A stretch of 64,000 nt of DNA from Adiantum capillus-veneris (GCA_014529385.2 CM043949.1:147973850-148037849); one strand, 5' to 3'. Counted from the stretch's first letter, positions 46,343-59,557 are shown. The notes: generated from the sequence alone by a model not told the origin. Translations and numbers: made by a program.

Positions 46343-48921
46343 TGATAGCCGTTTTTTTGCCTCTCATAAAATATTTTAAGAAGCCACTTCACCCCACAAA
46401 AACACCCTAGCACAATGACTAGGCTCGCTTTTTCATTGTAAATAGTGTGCGTGCGTTTGGGGTTTTTATCACATTTTTTAATTAAATCATTGAGCAAGTC
46501 ATTGGGTTAGGAGACAAAAAAATAAATTTATAATATTACGGTCCTCTTTACATGTAAATATTTTCTATTAAATAAAGGACCTAAGTATAAAGGATTTTTT
46601 TTCAAATTTTTGTATTTATATAAATATATATTCCTAGGTGTGCGTTATCAGGCCTAAGTATGCTAGTTTCCATCGCGTGTCATTCCTTATACATATTCTA
46701 CTATCATTCTATCCCTTAAGCTCTACTCACATAAGCCTTGAAAAACCCTTATGTGACTTCACCGTACGAATTCACCAATAACCTTATCGGCTCCGTCATA
46801 TTTTTTTCCATCCCTCCTAGATAAATATTCACAAGTACATAGGTTTCATCTTCAAATAAATTCCATAAATTACTCAAAGTAGATAATAATTGAGGGTCTC
46901 TTCCCTCATGATTTTCCTCCTTTTATTTTATATATTTTGCCACCATGCATCCCATGTGTCCATTTTTCATGACTAGCTAGCTTATATTCTTACCGCACAA
47001 GTATATATTATATTCGATACTTATCCTATACCATACATATGTGCAAGCTCCTTGGCAATATTAGGTCATGGTTGATGTATGGGGGGCTCTCTTAGAACAC
47101 TACAAAGGAAAAAGAATCAAATAGTGGCCCACTTCAAGCCTTATGAGGTGCTGCAGGGACAACTTTTTGCTCAAATTTTGGCACCCTCTTATGATCCGAA
47201 TATGAGGATACTTCCAAAAGACAAAATGTAGCTCATGAGTTGAAGTACTTTCCATAATGTTTTCATAAATTTAAAAGTCAAGGGTTATTTTACATGAAAT
47301 TTATGGCCGACTTCAAAACTGCCACCTCATACACCAAAAATATTCCTATTTTCTCTCACCCTTCCACACACCTACTCTCTCTTACACACTCCTCCCTCTC
47401 TTTCCCACACCCAAACTTGCAACTCCCATGTTCTATTTCACCCTCTTCACAATTGACAGTTCTCTCACACCTCCATAGCCTTCATCCTCCATTTCTACAC
47501 TGCTATGTGCTCCCCTTTCTCTCTGCATATATGTCCATATTACCATATCGTCATCAGCTTTCTAAAGAACCACAAAAAATCAGCAAAAATTCAAGGTTAA
47601 CCTCTGAAAATGAAGGCTTTTATCATGAATTATCCCAAGGTTTCAAGATAACATAGCTTGGTCGCGACACATGCAACTTCGCCATGCTGACCGCTTGTTC
47701 TACCAGTGCTGTAAAGAGGTGAATGTCAACTTCTCCAAAGCTTCAACCTCTCTTTACAAGCTTATCCCTTCTCTAACTTTGGTCATCATATATCTCACCA
47801 TTTGGTGAAAGATTTTGTAAATGTTTTGTAATGATTATTACTAACCACTAACAACTAACCTTATTGTAAAAATACACCCTCTACTATCTATTAAAGTAGG
47901 CACTCCCAAATTATTCACACAATCCTCTCTCCTTTCATCCTCAATAATATCTTCCTTGAGACCACATCCATGTGACTCAAAGTATAAGAGAGACCCACCC
48001 TCATTTAAAAAATGAAAATATGCATAATCTTTGATTTTTTCAAATGAACTTGATTAGGTCTAATCCTAATCGGGGCTTTTAAAACTTATAAATAGAGACC
48101 TTCTCTCCCTTCTAAATCATCACATGATCACACTACACCACACCATTCTCCACACATAACACACACTCTTCAAGCCTAGTTGTATAAAGTGTGTGCATTT
48201 TGAGCGTTCTATTCCATCACTACACGAGGTGCATGGAGAATCTTGAAGTTAGTTATGCCATCTAGAGGAGTGGAGTGATGACATACTCTTCATCACACTT
48301 GTAGCCTACTCTTGTGCATAAATAAGATTTATAGTTTTGGGTGCAATTGTATGCAGCAACTACGACCCTTCTCTCCAAATTGACTTGATAAGTTGGCTCA
48401 TCAGGTGGTTGAAGGTATATTGTCCTTGAAGTCTGTTGTGCCATTTCATGCTTGGTGGTTTGAGGGCTTGTTGAATTGTTTGTCTAAAAAGTCAATTGTA
48501 AGAGGGTGCTCGGTGAGAGGGCTCCCATGACCCTAAGACAATTTGTGTATTGGCAACAGGGTCATGTTTTTTGTTGTCTCTCAGTTTCTCACCAAGCTTT
48601 GTGTGCATCTAGTCTTTAGGGCTAAGAGTGAGTTGCTCAAGTTGATTTGTGCTCTTTACCTCACTCTGGGGTGGTGAATTCTTGTGTTTGGTTTGTGTGG
48701 CTATCTTGCATTCCCCTCTCTTTGTGTGTTTGAGTACAAGGAGATATCACGTACATCCTAGTTCGCATCTACAACTAGGTGGTGCCACTTTCTTATTTGG
48801 TTTTTGGATGTGGGTTGTTGTTGTCTTTGGTTGTGCTTGCCCCAGCCCAAATTGAGCGGTACGGGAGCCTCGAAGGGTGTTTAGAGGCCACTCTTCTTGC
48901 TGCCCGCCCCAAACCACCTCC
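46343..48921 (+). repeat. 3' LTR of element C
   Basis: About 2.58 kb from TGATAGCCG to about 48921, where the partner ends CTCA and this copy reads CTCC. Only 47171-48921 has a counterpart at 13720-15460. TATA-like cttataaatag at about 48085. Confidence 0.7.
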
Positions 48922-49430
48922 GTGGATTGCCTCTGATGTTTGGAAAACCCGCTTTTTGTAACAACTAGTGGATGTAGCTTCTGTGTAGATTTAGAGAATC
49001 CCCTGTGGTCATCCTATTTATAACACCAAACTTTATTATGGTTCTTGCTCATTGCAAAAATTTGTAATATAATTCATCGCTCAAAGTGACCATGTACTGT
49101 TTTTTTCTGAGAAGGTTATTAAGTTCCACTCTTATGTTGAGTATATTGTACAAAATTTGGCTTTATGCGACATTGCACTGTTTACTTTTGTGTGAAGCTT
49201 ATTAAGTTCTGGTCTTAAGTTCGAGTACATAAACATCATCTGCTTAGTATTTGCTCAATTTCCATGTTTTGGTGCCATGAGAGTTGTATTGATAGAAATA
49301 GGACAAATTACTTATAGATTTGGTAACAAATTGTACCTGTTAACCCTCCATAACTGACTAGAAACACATGTAGACCATATGGATAGAATGACAAGACTTG
49401 TTTGCTCATCAAAAAAACAAATGATTAAAA
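48922..49430. other. No recognised gene
   Basis: 3' flank of element C and 3' flank of the minus-strand gene that follows. AT-rich, without a convincing frame. Confidence 0.4.
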
Positions 49431-51309
49431 TTACATCTCCCATGGCACGCTGTTGTATACAGATTCAAAGACCTTCGGCGAGATTGTATACAATCCCCTA
49501 TCACCCTGGACTACTATCAGTGGGATTTTTATACACCTGACAAGATGGGAGTACATGAAGACTATGTTTCTGCCCAAAATCTTGTAACAATAATGGTTGA
49601 CATGCTTATAATAGAGGCCTTTCAAAATGTGCGACCCTGCTTCAAACACAATTCCCCAACTATCGACCTTGTGTGCTTTGAGATTGGTGCTTGTGCACTT
49701 GATCAAGTAAAAGTCAACACCTTCTTCGTTCCCCTCCTCATCATTGACAGTAAAGCACCTACCTAAATCGCATCACTCAATGCTTCATACTACCCTTCAT
49801 AGATAGGCTAATTAAATTCGTCATCACTATTTCCACCATCACTTTGAGCGCTTTTGTGGAAACTCCAGCTAGACACGCATGTTTTGTTGCTCCAATTTTT
49901 TTACTGGTTGTGCATGCATGCACTACAATAGCAAGACAGTTGCGTGTGTGCAATGGAGGAGCCATCTTGTTTTGAGTAGCCCCGAATAGAATGTATGGAG
50001 TGTACATTAGGGATAGCTTCACAATCCCATCTCTTCTCTCAGACACTTCTCCAAGCTTCACCTCCCAAAACACACGCTCTACCTGCCTATGCTTGAAAGG
50101 GTAGTGAGAAATGGACCCATCGGACAAATGCTAGTGAAGAGATTGCACAACATTAGCTGCACATTTGAGTGTAGCTTCATTTCTCTTTAGTTGCTTGTGT
50201 GTAAGTGCCCTTTTCACAACTGCTCTTGCCCCATCATGTTTTCCTTTCCTGTGGCCACTTCCAAAGAAGTTCCACACCATCACTTTCCCTGTCAAAGCAG
50301 CATATCTACCACCAAAATAGCAAGGCCTTTTTTCCTTGAATTGCGATGCTACCCCATATGACCAAACTGAATGCTGGCTAACATCCAAGCCTCTATCTTT
50401 TATCCATTGCCAATGTAGCATAAAGCACTGTTGGACAAACAAAGTGTCGTGATTTTTATCATAAAGAATGAAAAAGTGCAAAGTCTTTTATATCTCAGGT
50501 CCAACACGATAGTAGATAATGTGTACAAAAATGGTGACTTGAATGGAATATCAATGCATCGACTGGATCTCATTCTGCTCCTTGAATGAATAATTCGCAA
50601 CAAAATCCACCACAGATACAAGAACATCTGTAGGAAAATGCTTGATGTACACTTTGAACTGTTCAGCCTGCCATCGATACACAAAGTCATGTTTGATGAA
50701 AAATTGGAGATCTTTTTTGAATACCTATAGCAAATCAGCAGTGATCATCTCCTTGCATATAAGTTTCTTCCTTTTCTTCTTCTTTCCACCTTCACTTTTG
50801 ACTGTTTCCACATCCTTAAATACTTTGGCGTTGATGGTTCTTGCATCCTTTAGCAACTCCTGTGGACAACATACAAATTTCTCTGCCCCACATTTTTTAC
50901 ATTGACCCATGTGGGATTTTAGACCATGGTAGGTAGAGAGAGCTTGCTTGGGACACAATAGAGAATCTATAAGATTTGAAATTCTCTTCACACTGTACTT
51001 TGTAGCAACACATGTTCCTACAAGTGATGAATCATTGCACACAGCACATGCACATTTGCACAGCCCACCATGCATTCCAAATACTTGACTACGCATATGA
51101 TTCAGAGCCTCCTTCAAATATGAAATTTTCACATGGTAAATACAAAAACATGTCAGCCTATTCTTTAGCTTTTGTACAAAGTAGGGCTTCTCTGATTCAA
51201 AAGCACGAAGCTGGATTGGCATCCTTGAAACATTGGTAGAGCTCAGCCTGCATGCATTCCACAACAAGAATTCTTGAATGACGAAGAAATCATGTGTCAA
51301 AGCTACCCA
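49431..51309 (-). pseudogene. 3' part of a DDE/RNase H-fold transposase-like gene
   Basis: Minus-strand coding sequence in several frames with stops (including TGA after QSMH, a stop after VGPEI and TAG at 50131). Order from the start: a Cys-rich region (CKCACAVC ... CKKCGAEKFVCC), a Lys-rich linker, FKKDLQFFIKHDF, VSVVDFVANYSFKEQNEIQ, DKNHDTLFVQQCFMLHW, SVWSYGVASQFK, VWNFFGSGHRKGKHDGARAV, and a C-terminal domain ending YSHLVRCIKIPLIVVQGDRG ... SVPWEM. I recall this pattern from poorly named plant and animal proteins with V-D-F-x-x-N-Y, W-S-D-G and H-G-K-G-x-x-D-G; I read it as a DDE-type nuclease fold, but no database was checked. The W-S-D-G aspartate is Tyr here. A splice acceptor (gggtag) lies at about 51310. 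Confidence 0.5.
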
Positions 51310-52095
51310 TTAGCTATCAATAGTAAGCTGTAGCTATTAAAATCTATCAAAATCTATGAAATAAATATCACTAGCTATAAATATCTATAGAGAAAAGCTA
51401 TCATTATCTATCAAATACCCATAAAGTAGAAATCACTAGCTATAAATAGCTATCAAAAGCTATCAAACAACTACTAGTAGCTTTCGGATACAATCACTAA
51501 CTATAAATTATCTTTCACCTAAAGCAAACACCTGATCATTCACTACTATCAATAGCTATCAAATGCCAGTTATCAAAATCAATAGCTATAACTAGCTATG
51601 AAATATCTAAGAACCGCTATCAATAGTTGAGAGGTAGCTATCACCAACTATAAACAGCTATTACAGATCTGTCAATAGCTATGAAATAGCTACCAATAGA
51701 AACCACATAGCAATCACTAAACACTAGCTATGAAAAGCAATTATACTTATCAAAGATCTATTATTAGCTATCGAGTAGCGATCAGTAGAGATAAAGTAGC
51801 CTTGGCTATGAAATAGCAAACACTAGTTATGGGATATCTATAAAAAATCTATCAATAGCTATCAAATAGAAGTTACCAAAGAGCTATTAAGAGCTATCAA
51901 ATAGTAGTTATGAACATCAATAGCTATCTCACAGCAATTACTATCTATAAAATAGCTATCAAATAGTAAACACTGGCTATGAAAAAACTATCATTAGCTA
52001 TTATAGTTATCAAAGAGCTATTCTAGTAGCTATTGTGTAGCAATCAATAGCTATGGAATAGCTTTGGCTATGAAATAGGAGCAAACAATAGCTAT
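51310..52095. repeat. Degenerate TAGCTA/AGCTAT-rich array (intron, part 1)
   Basis: Dozens of agctat/atagct words, often in the phrase tagctatnaaatagc, without a fixed period. It lies between the last identifiable exon and the copia element, and the same sequence type resumes on the other side. Confidence 0.8.
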
Positions 52096-52864
52096 TGTTA
52101 GGAAATAAGACATGGCTAAATAGATAATTGAGTAGATTACTTAATGGAGAGAGACAGATTTATATACACGAGATTATAGAGTAGAGAGAGAGAGAGAGAG
52201 AGAGAGTACACACGATATACGTGGTTCACCCAATGTGGGCTACATCCACGGGAAAGCAGCCACTCAATGGCTTTAGTACTTCAAAACAAGAAGTAGTTTA
52301 CAAAGGGATTATACCCTTAATGGAGCTCCCGCCTTGCTTCACTCTCACCACCTCACACTCACCTTGTTGCATCAACTTCACACTATGAAATGTGTGTAGA
52401 AATGGCCTCCTTTTATAGGCCAAAAGGGTTATCCTCTCTTATGAGAGACAACCATGTGTAGCCGCCCTTGTGCGAATAAGTCCAAATCCGACCCTCCAAT
52501 CCACCCATGTGTGGCCGCCCTTGAGAAGACAAGTCCGCTTTTGAATTCGGCCACCAGCCATCGGCCATTGACTTCCGACCACCGACCATCGGCCATTGAC
52601 TACCAGCCACCGGCCAACCGACCGGTTGTTTTCTGACCACTTCCGGCTGCCGTCCGGCCATAATATTCCGGCGAAAAAAAAAGTCTCGCGGGCCTCCGCC
52701 CCCAAGGCCTTTCAAGTTGCCCCTGATTCTTGTCTGTGAAAACTTTGGTTTCCGGTGAGTGATTTTCCTTCATGCACGATGGCTTCTCCTCATAATGGGG
52801 GCCTTACAAATGTGCGCTTTTACCACAAAAAATTACAAGGGTAAATCAGGCTCCATACTTAACA
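52096..52864 (-). repeat. 3' LTR of the copia element
   Basis: 769 bp. Contains about 9 GA units (52188-52206) and two copies of a GC-rich minisatellite unit around ggccattgacttccgacc. TATA box on the minus strand at about 52410 (cctataaaagg). Confidence 0.95.
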
Positions 52865-52880
52865 ATCTCCCACTTGGAGA
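52865..52880 (-). promoter_or_regulatory. Polypurine tract (copia element)
   Basis: Minus strand tctccaagtgggagat, abutting the 3' LTR. Confidence 0.75.
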
Positions 52881-52924
52881 CTGATCTCCAAACCAAAACT
52901 GTGACTGCTTTCCATTTTGTCTTC

Positions 52925-54001
52925 TTATCCTTGAATGCCGATTGAAGATGAGCAAAAGCTCAACTTCTCCTTGTTGACCACCTTTGTAAACATGTCTGCA
53001 GGATTTTCACTTGTATGCACCTTTCCTAGCTTTAGTTGTCCCTCTTCCAAAAGAGTGCGTATGAAGTGATATCTCACCTCAATGTGCTTTGTCCTTGAAT
53101 GCAAGGCTGAGTTCTTCGCATGATGGATAGCGCTTTGGCTATCACTGTACAAGACACAATTGTCTTGTTTGAATCCAAGCTCTTCTAAGAATCTGTGAAG
53201 CCACATAATTTCTTTGCTTGCCTCCGTCATTGCTACATACTCTGCTTCTGTGGTAGAAAGTGAAACCACTTTCTGCATCTTTGAAGCTCAGCTTACTGCT
53301 GTGCCTCCAACCGTGAACACATAGCCAGTAGTGCTCCTTAGTGTATCTTTGTCACCTGCCATATCTGCATCAGCATACCCTTCTAGAAAAATATCAGTTT
53401 CTCCAAAATACAAAGCATTTGTTGTTGTCCCTTTTAGATACTTCAGTATCCACTTCATAGCTTGCCAATGCTCTTTACCTGGGTTGTCCATGAACCTACT
53501 CACAACTCCCACACCATGTGCAATGTCTGGCCTTGTCCAGACCATAGCATACATTAGAGAACCTACCGCTGCAGCATATGGAACTTTAGACATATAGGCT
53601 ATCTCCTCTTGTGTCTGTGGACACATATCGTTCGTTAGTTTAAAATGACCAGCCAAAGGTGTAGAAACTGGTTTTGCATTTTGCATTGCAAACCTTTCTA
53701 GTACCTTCTTGATGTAATCTTCTTGCGATAGCTTTATTGTCTTCTTCGTCCTGTCCCTTGATATTTTCATACCAAGTATCCTCTTTGCAACACCTAAATC
53801 TTTCATTGAAAAAGATTTGGACAGCTCGTCTATTAGGTCTTTGATGTCCTGCATGTTAGCACTTGCATTCAACATGTCATCAACATACAACATTAGGATG
53901 ATGAATTTCCCATCTCCCAAATTCTCCATGTAGACGCAGTGATCCGAGTTGCATCTTGTGAATCCATGATCCAAATCCATGATCCAACATCCATCGATCA
54001 A
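52925..54001 (-). pseudogene. Copia reverse transcriptase C-terminus and RNase H
   Basis: Frame 54001 to 53288 carries the RT active site LMLYVDDML, then SMKDLGVAKRILGMKI, SQEDYIKKVLERF and PDIAHGVGVVSRFM. At 53288 an in-frame TGA stands where the family usually has Trp (S-W-x-S). The same frame then continues (53278 to 52925) as RNase H: VSLSTTEAEYVAMTEA and LYSDSQSAIH, ending in the usual HTSENPADMFTK. Only one base change interrupts this part. Confidence 0.9.
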
Positions 54002-55363
54002 ACTTCAAGTACCATTGTCTTGATGCTTGATTTAAACCATACAAGCTCTTCTTTAATCTGCAAACAATTTTCTCCTTACCTTTTACTTCATACCCCTTTG
54101 GTTGAAGCATGTAGATTTCCTCCTCTAAGTCACCGTGAGGGAATGCCGTATTTACATCCATTTGCTCGAGATTTAGATCATGAGCAGCCACAAGGCTTAA
54201 GACAAGCCTAATTGAGTTCATTTTTACAACAGGAGAAAATATTTCATTGAAGTCAATACCTTTCTTTTGAGAAAAACCTTTTACCACAAGCCTAGACTTG
54301 TACCTTTTCTTCCCACCTTCTTCTTCCTTTAGCTTGTACACCCATTTGTTTTGAAGTGCCCGCTTACCTTTAGGCAACTCAACCAACTCCCATGTTTGGT
54401 TGCGATGTAGTGAGTCCATCTCCACTTGCATGCTCTTCGTCCATTCTTCTTTGGATTCATGTTGCATAGCTTCTTCATATGATTCCGGCTCTCCAGAATC
54501 TGAGATCAAGAGATGGTTGAAGGAAGGAACAAACCTTTCTGGAGGTCTACTTGCTCTTGTAGATCTTCGGGGAATAGGTTGAGGCTTCTCATTTGGTTGA
54601 CGTTGTTGCACATTGTCACCGTTTGCAGTCCTTGAGTCTTCACCGTCCTCAAGCTCCATGTACTCATCACCTGTTTCTTTTGTTTGTTTTCTTTCCAAGT
54701 AATCTTTGTACATATTTTGTTCGTTAAAAATTACATCCCTATTCCTTAAGATTTTGCCATCTTCAGGATTCCATAGGCGATACCCAAAGTCTCCTTCTCC
54801 ATAGCCAATGAAGAAACACTTTTTGGACTTTGCATCTAACTTTGATCTTAGGCTTCTATCTATGTGCATGAAAGCCTCACATCCAAACACTTTGAGAAAT
54901 GCATAATTCACCGGTTTACCTGTCCATGCCTCTTCTGGAACTCCCCCATCCAATGGCGTTGAGGGTGACCGATTGATTAAGTACACAGACGTACTTACAG
55001 CTTCCGCCCAAAGCTCAAGCGGTAGGCCTGCATGTAGCTGCATGCTTCGTGATCGTTCCATGATTGTCCTGTTCATCCTTTCCAAAATCCCATTTTGTTG
55101 AGGTGTCCTTGGGGTTGTCCTTTGCCTCCGAATGCCATTGCTAGCACAAAAGCTTGGCTACAATATTCGCCTCCATTGTCGGATCTGAGGCATTTAACCT
55201 TGGTACCTGTTTCATTCTCCACAAAGGCTTTCCACCTTTGAAATATGGAAAATACATCGGATTTATTATTCATGACATAAACCCATGTTTTTCCAGTCGC
55301 ATCGTCTATGAATGTTACATAGTACATGAGCCACCAAGTGATGGTGTACTTGCAGGACCCCAA
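53880..55363 (-). pseudogene. Copia integrase and reverse transcriptase N-terminal part
   Basis: The 55363-55073 frame has the integrase core YVTFIDDATGKTWVYVM and CLRSDNGGEYCSQAF. The catalytic Glu lies in the 55085-53880 frame context (MERMNRTIMERSRSML-like start). That frame goes on to the integrase C-terminus (VPEEAWTGKPVNYAFLKVFG), a Glu/Asp-rich linker, then RT: WELVELPKGKRALQNKWVYK, KGFSQKKGIDFNEIFSPVVK and CRLKKSLYGLNQASRQWY. Frameshifts are near 55330, 55100 and 53950. The element's enzymes are recognisable throughout but not in one frame. Confidence 0.9.
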
Positions 55364-56808
55364 ACATCAGAATGAACCAACTCAAGTTTTTTATTTTTTC
55401 TTTCATTTCCTGATTTTTGAAATTTTACCCTCTTTTGTTTACCATAAACACAATCTTCACAGAACTCTAAGTCCACTTCTTTCAAACCTGGTAGAAGCTT
55501 CTTTGTTTGAAGGATTTTCATTCCTTTGGCACTCATATGCCCAAGTCCATAGTGCCACACCGCACTGTCAACTTCTGTAGTTGCTGCACAAGCTGAAGGT
55601 TGCGTGCTAACAGTACACAAGTAAAGTGTACCGACTTTTTCACCCTTGGCAACCACCAAAGCTCCCTTTGAGATCTTCCACCGTTTGTTTCCGAATGCAA
55701 TGTTGTGACCTTCATCGTCCAATTGTCCTGTAGAGATCAAATTTTTGCGAAGAGAAGGAACATGCCTAACATCTGTAAGCTTCCATTCATTTCCGTTAGC
55801 AGTTTTGACAGAAACTGTACCTTTGCCGATAATCTCACAAGCTTCATCATCTCCCAAGTATACATACCCAAAATTACCTTTGGTGTAGTCTTGGAAATGT
55901 TGCTTGTGTGGTGTCGCATGGAATGAAGCCCCAGAATCTACTATCCAGGAATTAGACACATTGTCTAATGAGAGAATTAGAGCATCTTGCTCTACTTTAC
56001 CTACCACATTGGCCTTTGATGTTGGCTTGTTGTCTTGAGACTCTGTCTCCTTCTTCTTCTTGGACCAGCAATCCTTCTTGACGTGGCCCTTCTTGCCGCA
56101 ATTCCAACATTCAAGAACTGACTTTGTGCGTGACTTGCTCTGCCTTGAGCGATCACGACCCTTTTGGTTTTTGAACCTCTCCTTAAGCCTTCCTCTTGTT
56201 TCCACGGATAGTGCAGCACTTGATGATTCTCCTGTGCTTCTCCTTCGCATTTCCTCGCTTAGGAGAACACCCACAACATCATCAAACTTAAGAGTATTTG
56301 TGCCAGAGATAGAATTACTTACAACCATCACAAGGCTGTCCCAACTATCCGGTAGAGATGATAGTATAAGGAGATCTCGCACTTCGTCATCGAAATTGAT
56401 TTTCACTGATCGAAGTTGACTTATGTTTGTGTTAAAGTCATTTAGGTGTTCTGCAACTGAACCATTCTCTTCTATCTTTAGATTGAACAAGCGCTTCATA
56501 AGAAATACCTTATTGGATGCCGATGGTTTCACGTAGAAGTCGTCAAGTGACTTCATCAAATCCTCCGTGGTCTTCATCTCCGAAACATTGAAGGCCACCG
56601 TTGACGCCAAGATTAACCGGATTGTTCCTAGTGCCTTTCGATCAAGGACAATCCATGCTTCATCTGCCATTGTTGCGGGCTTCTTCGCAAGACCGCCTAG
56701 CGGCAAATAGAGTTCCTTCTGGTAGAGATAGTCTTCAATCTGCATCTTCCAATGTTGGTAATTTTTGCCGTTGAACTTCTCAATCTTGAGCTTCCCTTCC
56801 TCCGCCAT
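55315..56808 (-). pseudogene. Copia gag, zinc knuckle, protease and pre-integrase region
   Basis: First ATG at 56808 (MAEEGKLKIEKFNGKNYQHW), although the frame opens at 56862. Gag: YLYQKELYLPL and MKRLFNLKIEENGSVAEHLN. Zinc knuckle CWNCGKKGHVKKDC at about 56100. Protease: SWIVDSGASFHATPHKQ at about 55950. Pre-integrase: VWHYGLGHMSAKGMKIL and FCEDCVYGKQKRVKF. It ends at a stop at 55315 caused by the frameshift into integrase. 498 open codons from the ATG make this the best preserved frame of the element. Confidence 0.9.
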
Positions 56809-56867
56809 AACTCCCACACAATTCAAGGAATCCTTTCCTTGAGATAATTTAGCTACGAGCAAACCTT

Positions 56868-56879
56868 GCTCTGATACCA
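56868..56879 (-). promoter_or_regulatory. Primer binding site, initiator tRNA-Met type (copia element)
   Basis: Minus strand tggtatcagagc, 2 nt inside the 5' LTR. It is the standard copia primer site. Confidence 0.95.
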
Positions 56880-56881
56880 GT

Positions 56882-56965
56882 TGTTAGGAAATAAGACGTA
56901 GCTAAATAGATAATTGAGTAGATTACTTAATGGAGAGAGACAGATTTATATACACGAGATTATAG

Positions 56966-57032
<67 letters not shown>

Positions 57033-57733
57033 CACGATATACGTGGTTCACCCAATGTGGGCTACGTCCACGGGCAAGCAGCCACTCAATGGCTTTAGTA
57101 CTTCAAAACAAGAAGTAGTTTACAAAGGGATTATACCCTTAATGGAGCTCCCGCCTTGCTTCACTCTCACGACCTCACACTCACCTTGTTGCATCAACTT
57201 CACACTATGAAATGTGTGTAGAAATGGCCTCCTTTTATAGGCCAAAAGGGTTGCCCTCTCTTATGAGAGACAGCCATGTGTAGCCGCCCTTGTTCGAATA
57301 AGTCCAAATCGGACCCTCCAATCCGCCCATGTGTGGCCGCCCTTGAGAAGACAAGTCCGCTTTTGAATCCGGCCACCGGCCAACGGCCATTGACTTCCGA
57401 CCACTGGCCACCGGCCATTGACTTCCGACCACCGGCCATCGGCCATTGACTACCGGCCACCGGCCAACCGACCGATTGTTTTTCGACCACTTTTCGGCTA
57501 CCGTCCGGCCATAATATTCTGGCGAAAAAGAATATTCCGATGAAAAAAAAAGTCTCGCGGGCCTTCGCCCCCGAGGCCTTTAAAGTTGCCGCTGATTCTT
57601 GTCCGTGAAAATTTTGGTTTCCAGTGAGTGATTTTCCTTCACGCACGATGGCTTCTCCTCATAATGGGGGACTTACAAATGTGCGCTTTTACCAGAGAAA
57701 ATTACAAGGGTAAATCAGGCTCCATACTTAACA
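56882..57733 (-). repeat. 5' LTR of the copia element
   Basis: 852 bp. Longer than its partner because of a GA run of about 28 units (56970-57027), one extra copy of the GC-rich minisatellite unit (57360-57470) and a short insertion near 57530. Minus-strand TATA box at about 57231-57241. Otherwise the two LTRs differ at few positions. Confidence 0.95.
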
Positions 57734-57738
57734 GCTAT

Positions 57739-59557
57739 GACACAAGAAGCACTAGCTATGAACAACCATCAAACAACAATCACTAGCTATGGAATAGCTT
57801 TAACTAAAGAATATACTTGATTATTAGCTATCAATAGTCATCACTAGGTATAGAATGTCATTGAGTAGCTATAAAATCTCTATTGATTACCTATTAAAAA
57901 GAAAATTTTGGCTATGAAATAGCAATCACAAGCCATGAATAGCTACCACTTGCTATCAAAAAGCTATCAAGAGATATTTTATAGAAATCACTAGCTATAA
58001 AATAGTTTCACCTAAAGCAAATACCTGATCAATAGCTATTACACAACTGATAATAACAGAACAATTATTAGTATCTATCACTATCAACCAGTAGGTAATT
58101 ACAAAAATAGTCATTATTGGGTATCAATATCAATACCAATCAGTTAGCATGGTAGAAGTTATGAAGCAACACATAGCTACCGGTCAAACTTTGACGGCTA
58201 TCAACTGGCCAATATAGTGAACAACTATGACATATATTTGAATCGTTATAAGATGGTACAACATAGCTAATGGGTGGCTATGAAGTAAACTGCATTTGAT
58301 AGCTATTAGTGTGGCAAGAGTTATCTATAAAACATGGATAACTACCAGCCAAAATTTGACATCTATTAACTAGCCATTGCCAAAGAATAACTATAACAAA
58401 AAGCCATGAAACACATAATTGGTAGCAAAACAGATAGATATTGGTCAATAATTGGCAACCAAACCCTGACAATAGTTATGTAAGTAATTCAAATAGCTAT
58501 GCAATCGAAAAGTTTCTACCCGGTAAGACAACTTAGAAAATACAAAAACCTACATGGCATACACTTTCTTCCATACCTATGATACTTCTAATAAATGGAT
58601 GGGATGTTCGATATACTCCTTCCGACCAATTCTCTTTTGCTATGAACAACCATCAAACAACAATCACTAGCTATGGAATAGTTTTAACTAAAGAAAATAC
58701 TTGATTATTAGCTATTGATAGCGATCACTATCTAAAAAATGGCAATCATAGGCTATGAAATATCTATTATTTAGCTATCAAATACCAATAAATGGCTATA
58801 AAATAGCAATTTCTACCTATGAATAGTTATTGGTAGCTATCAAAGAGTTACCAATAGCTACCAAATAGCAATTACTATATATAAAATATATTTCAAATAG
58901 AAAAGACTAGCTATGAAATAGCAATCACTAGCCATGAATAGCTATCAAATATCTCTGACTAGCTATGAAATACCTCATCCTAAAGAAAATACTTGATTAT
59001 TAGCTATCAATAGTGATCACTAGGTATAGAATGGTTATTAGTATCTATCACTATCAACAAGTAGGTAATTACAAAACTAGTCATTATTGGATATCAATAT
59101 CAATACCAATCAGATAGCATGGTAGAAGTTATGTAGCAACACATCGCTACCGGTCAAACTTTGACGGCTATCAACTGGCCAATTTAGTGAACAACTACGA
59201 CATATATTTGGCTAGTTATAAGATGGTACAACATACCTAGTGGGTGGCTATGAAGTAAATTGCATTTGATAGCTATTAGTGTGGCAAGAGTTATGTATAA
59301 AACATGGATAGCTACCAACCAAAATTTGACAGCTATTAACTATCCATTGCGAAAGAATAACTATAAGAAAAACCATGAAACACATAATTGGCAGCAAAAT
59401 AGATAGATATTGGTCAATAATTGTCAACCAAAACCTGGCAATAGTTATGTAAGTAATTCAAATGGTTGTGCAGTCAAAAAGCTTCTACCCGGTAAGAGTA
59501 TTTAGCAAATACAAAAAGCCACTACATGGCATACACTTTCTTCCATACCTATGATAC
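57739..59557. repeat. TAGCTA-rich intron, part 2, with a 0.9-kb tandem duplication
   Basis: Copies 57755-58638 and 58639-59610 share almost all their sequence; the first lacks about 70-90 bp. Each ends in the same exon edge of the minus-strand gene. The interior again has many agctat words and blocks such as cggtcaaactttgacggc. Confidence 0.85.

Larger units (their letters stand above)
52096..57733 (-). mobile_element. Ty1/copia retrotransposon with perfect target duplications
   Basis: LTRs 52096-52864 and 56882-57733 start TGTTAGGAAATAAGAC and end CTTAACA on the plus strand. GCTAT is present at 52091-52095 and 57734-57738, so the insertion is intact. Genes run on the minus strand in copia order (gag, protease, integrase, RT, RNase H). 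The primer site is tRNA-Met(i) type. The polyprotein has three frameshifts and one stop. It inserted into a GCTAT word of the repeat-rich intron of the flanking gene. Confidence 0.95.

Noticed and set aside
51310-52095. AGCTAT array as a CRISPR-like or satellite array
   Set aside because: No constant repeat length, no regular spacers, and a plant nuclear context; it is a degenerate simple-sequence-like array.
52413-52715. Trp/Gly-rich minus-strand frames in the copia LTRs (also 57200-57646)
   Set aside because: They are translations of the GC-rich minisatellite unit in the LTR and vary with its copy number.
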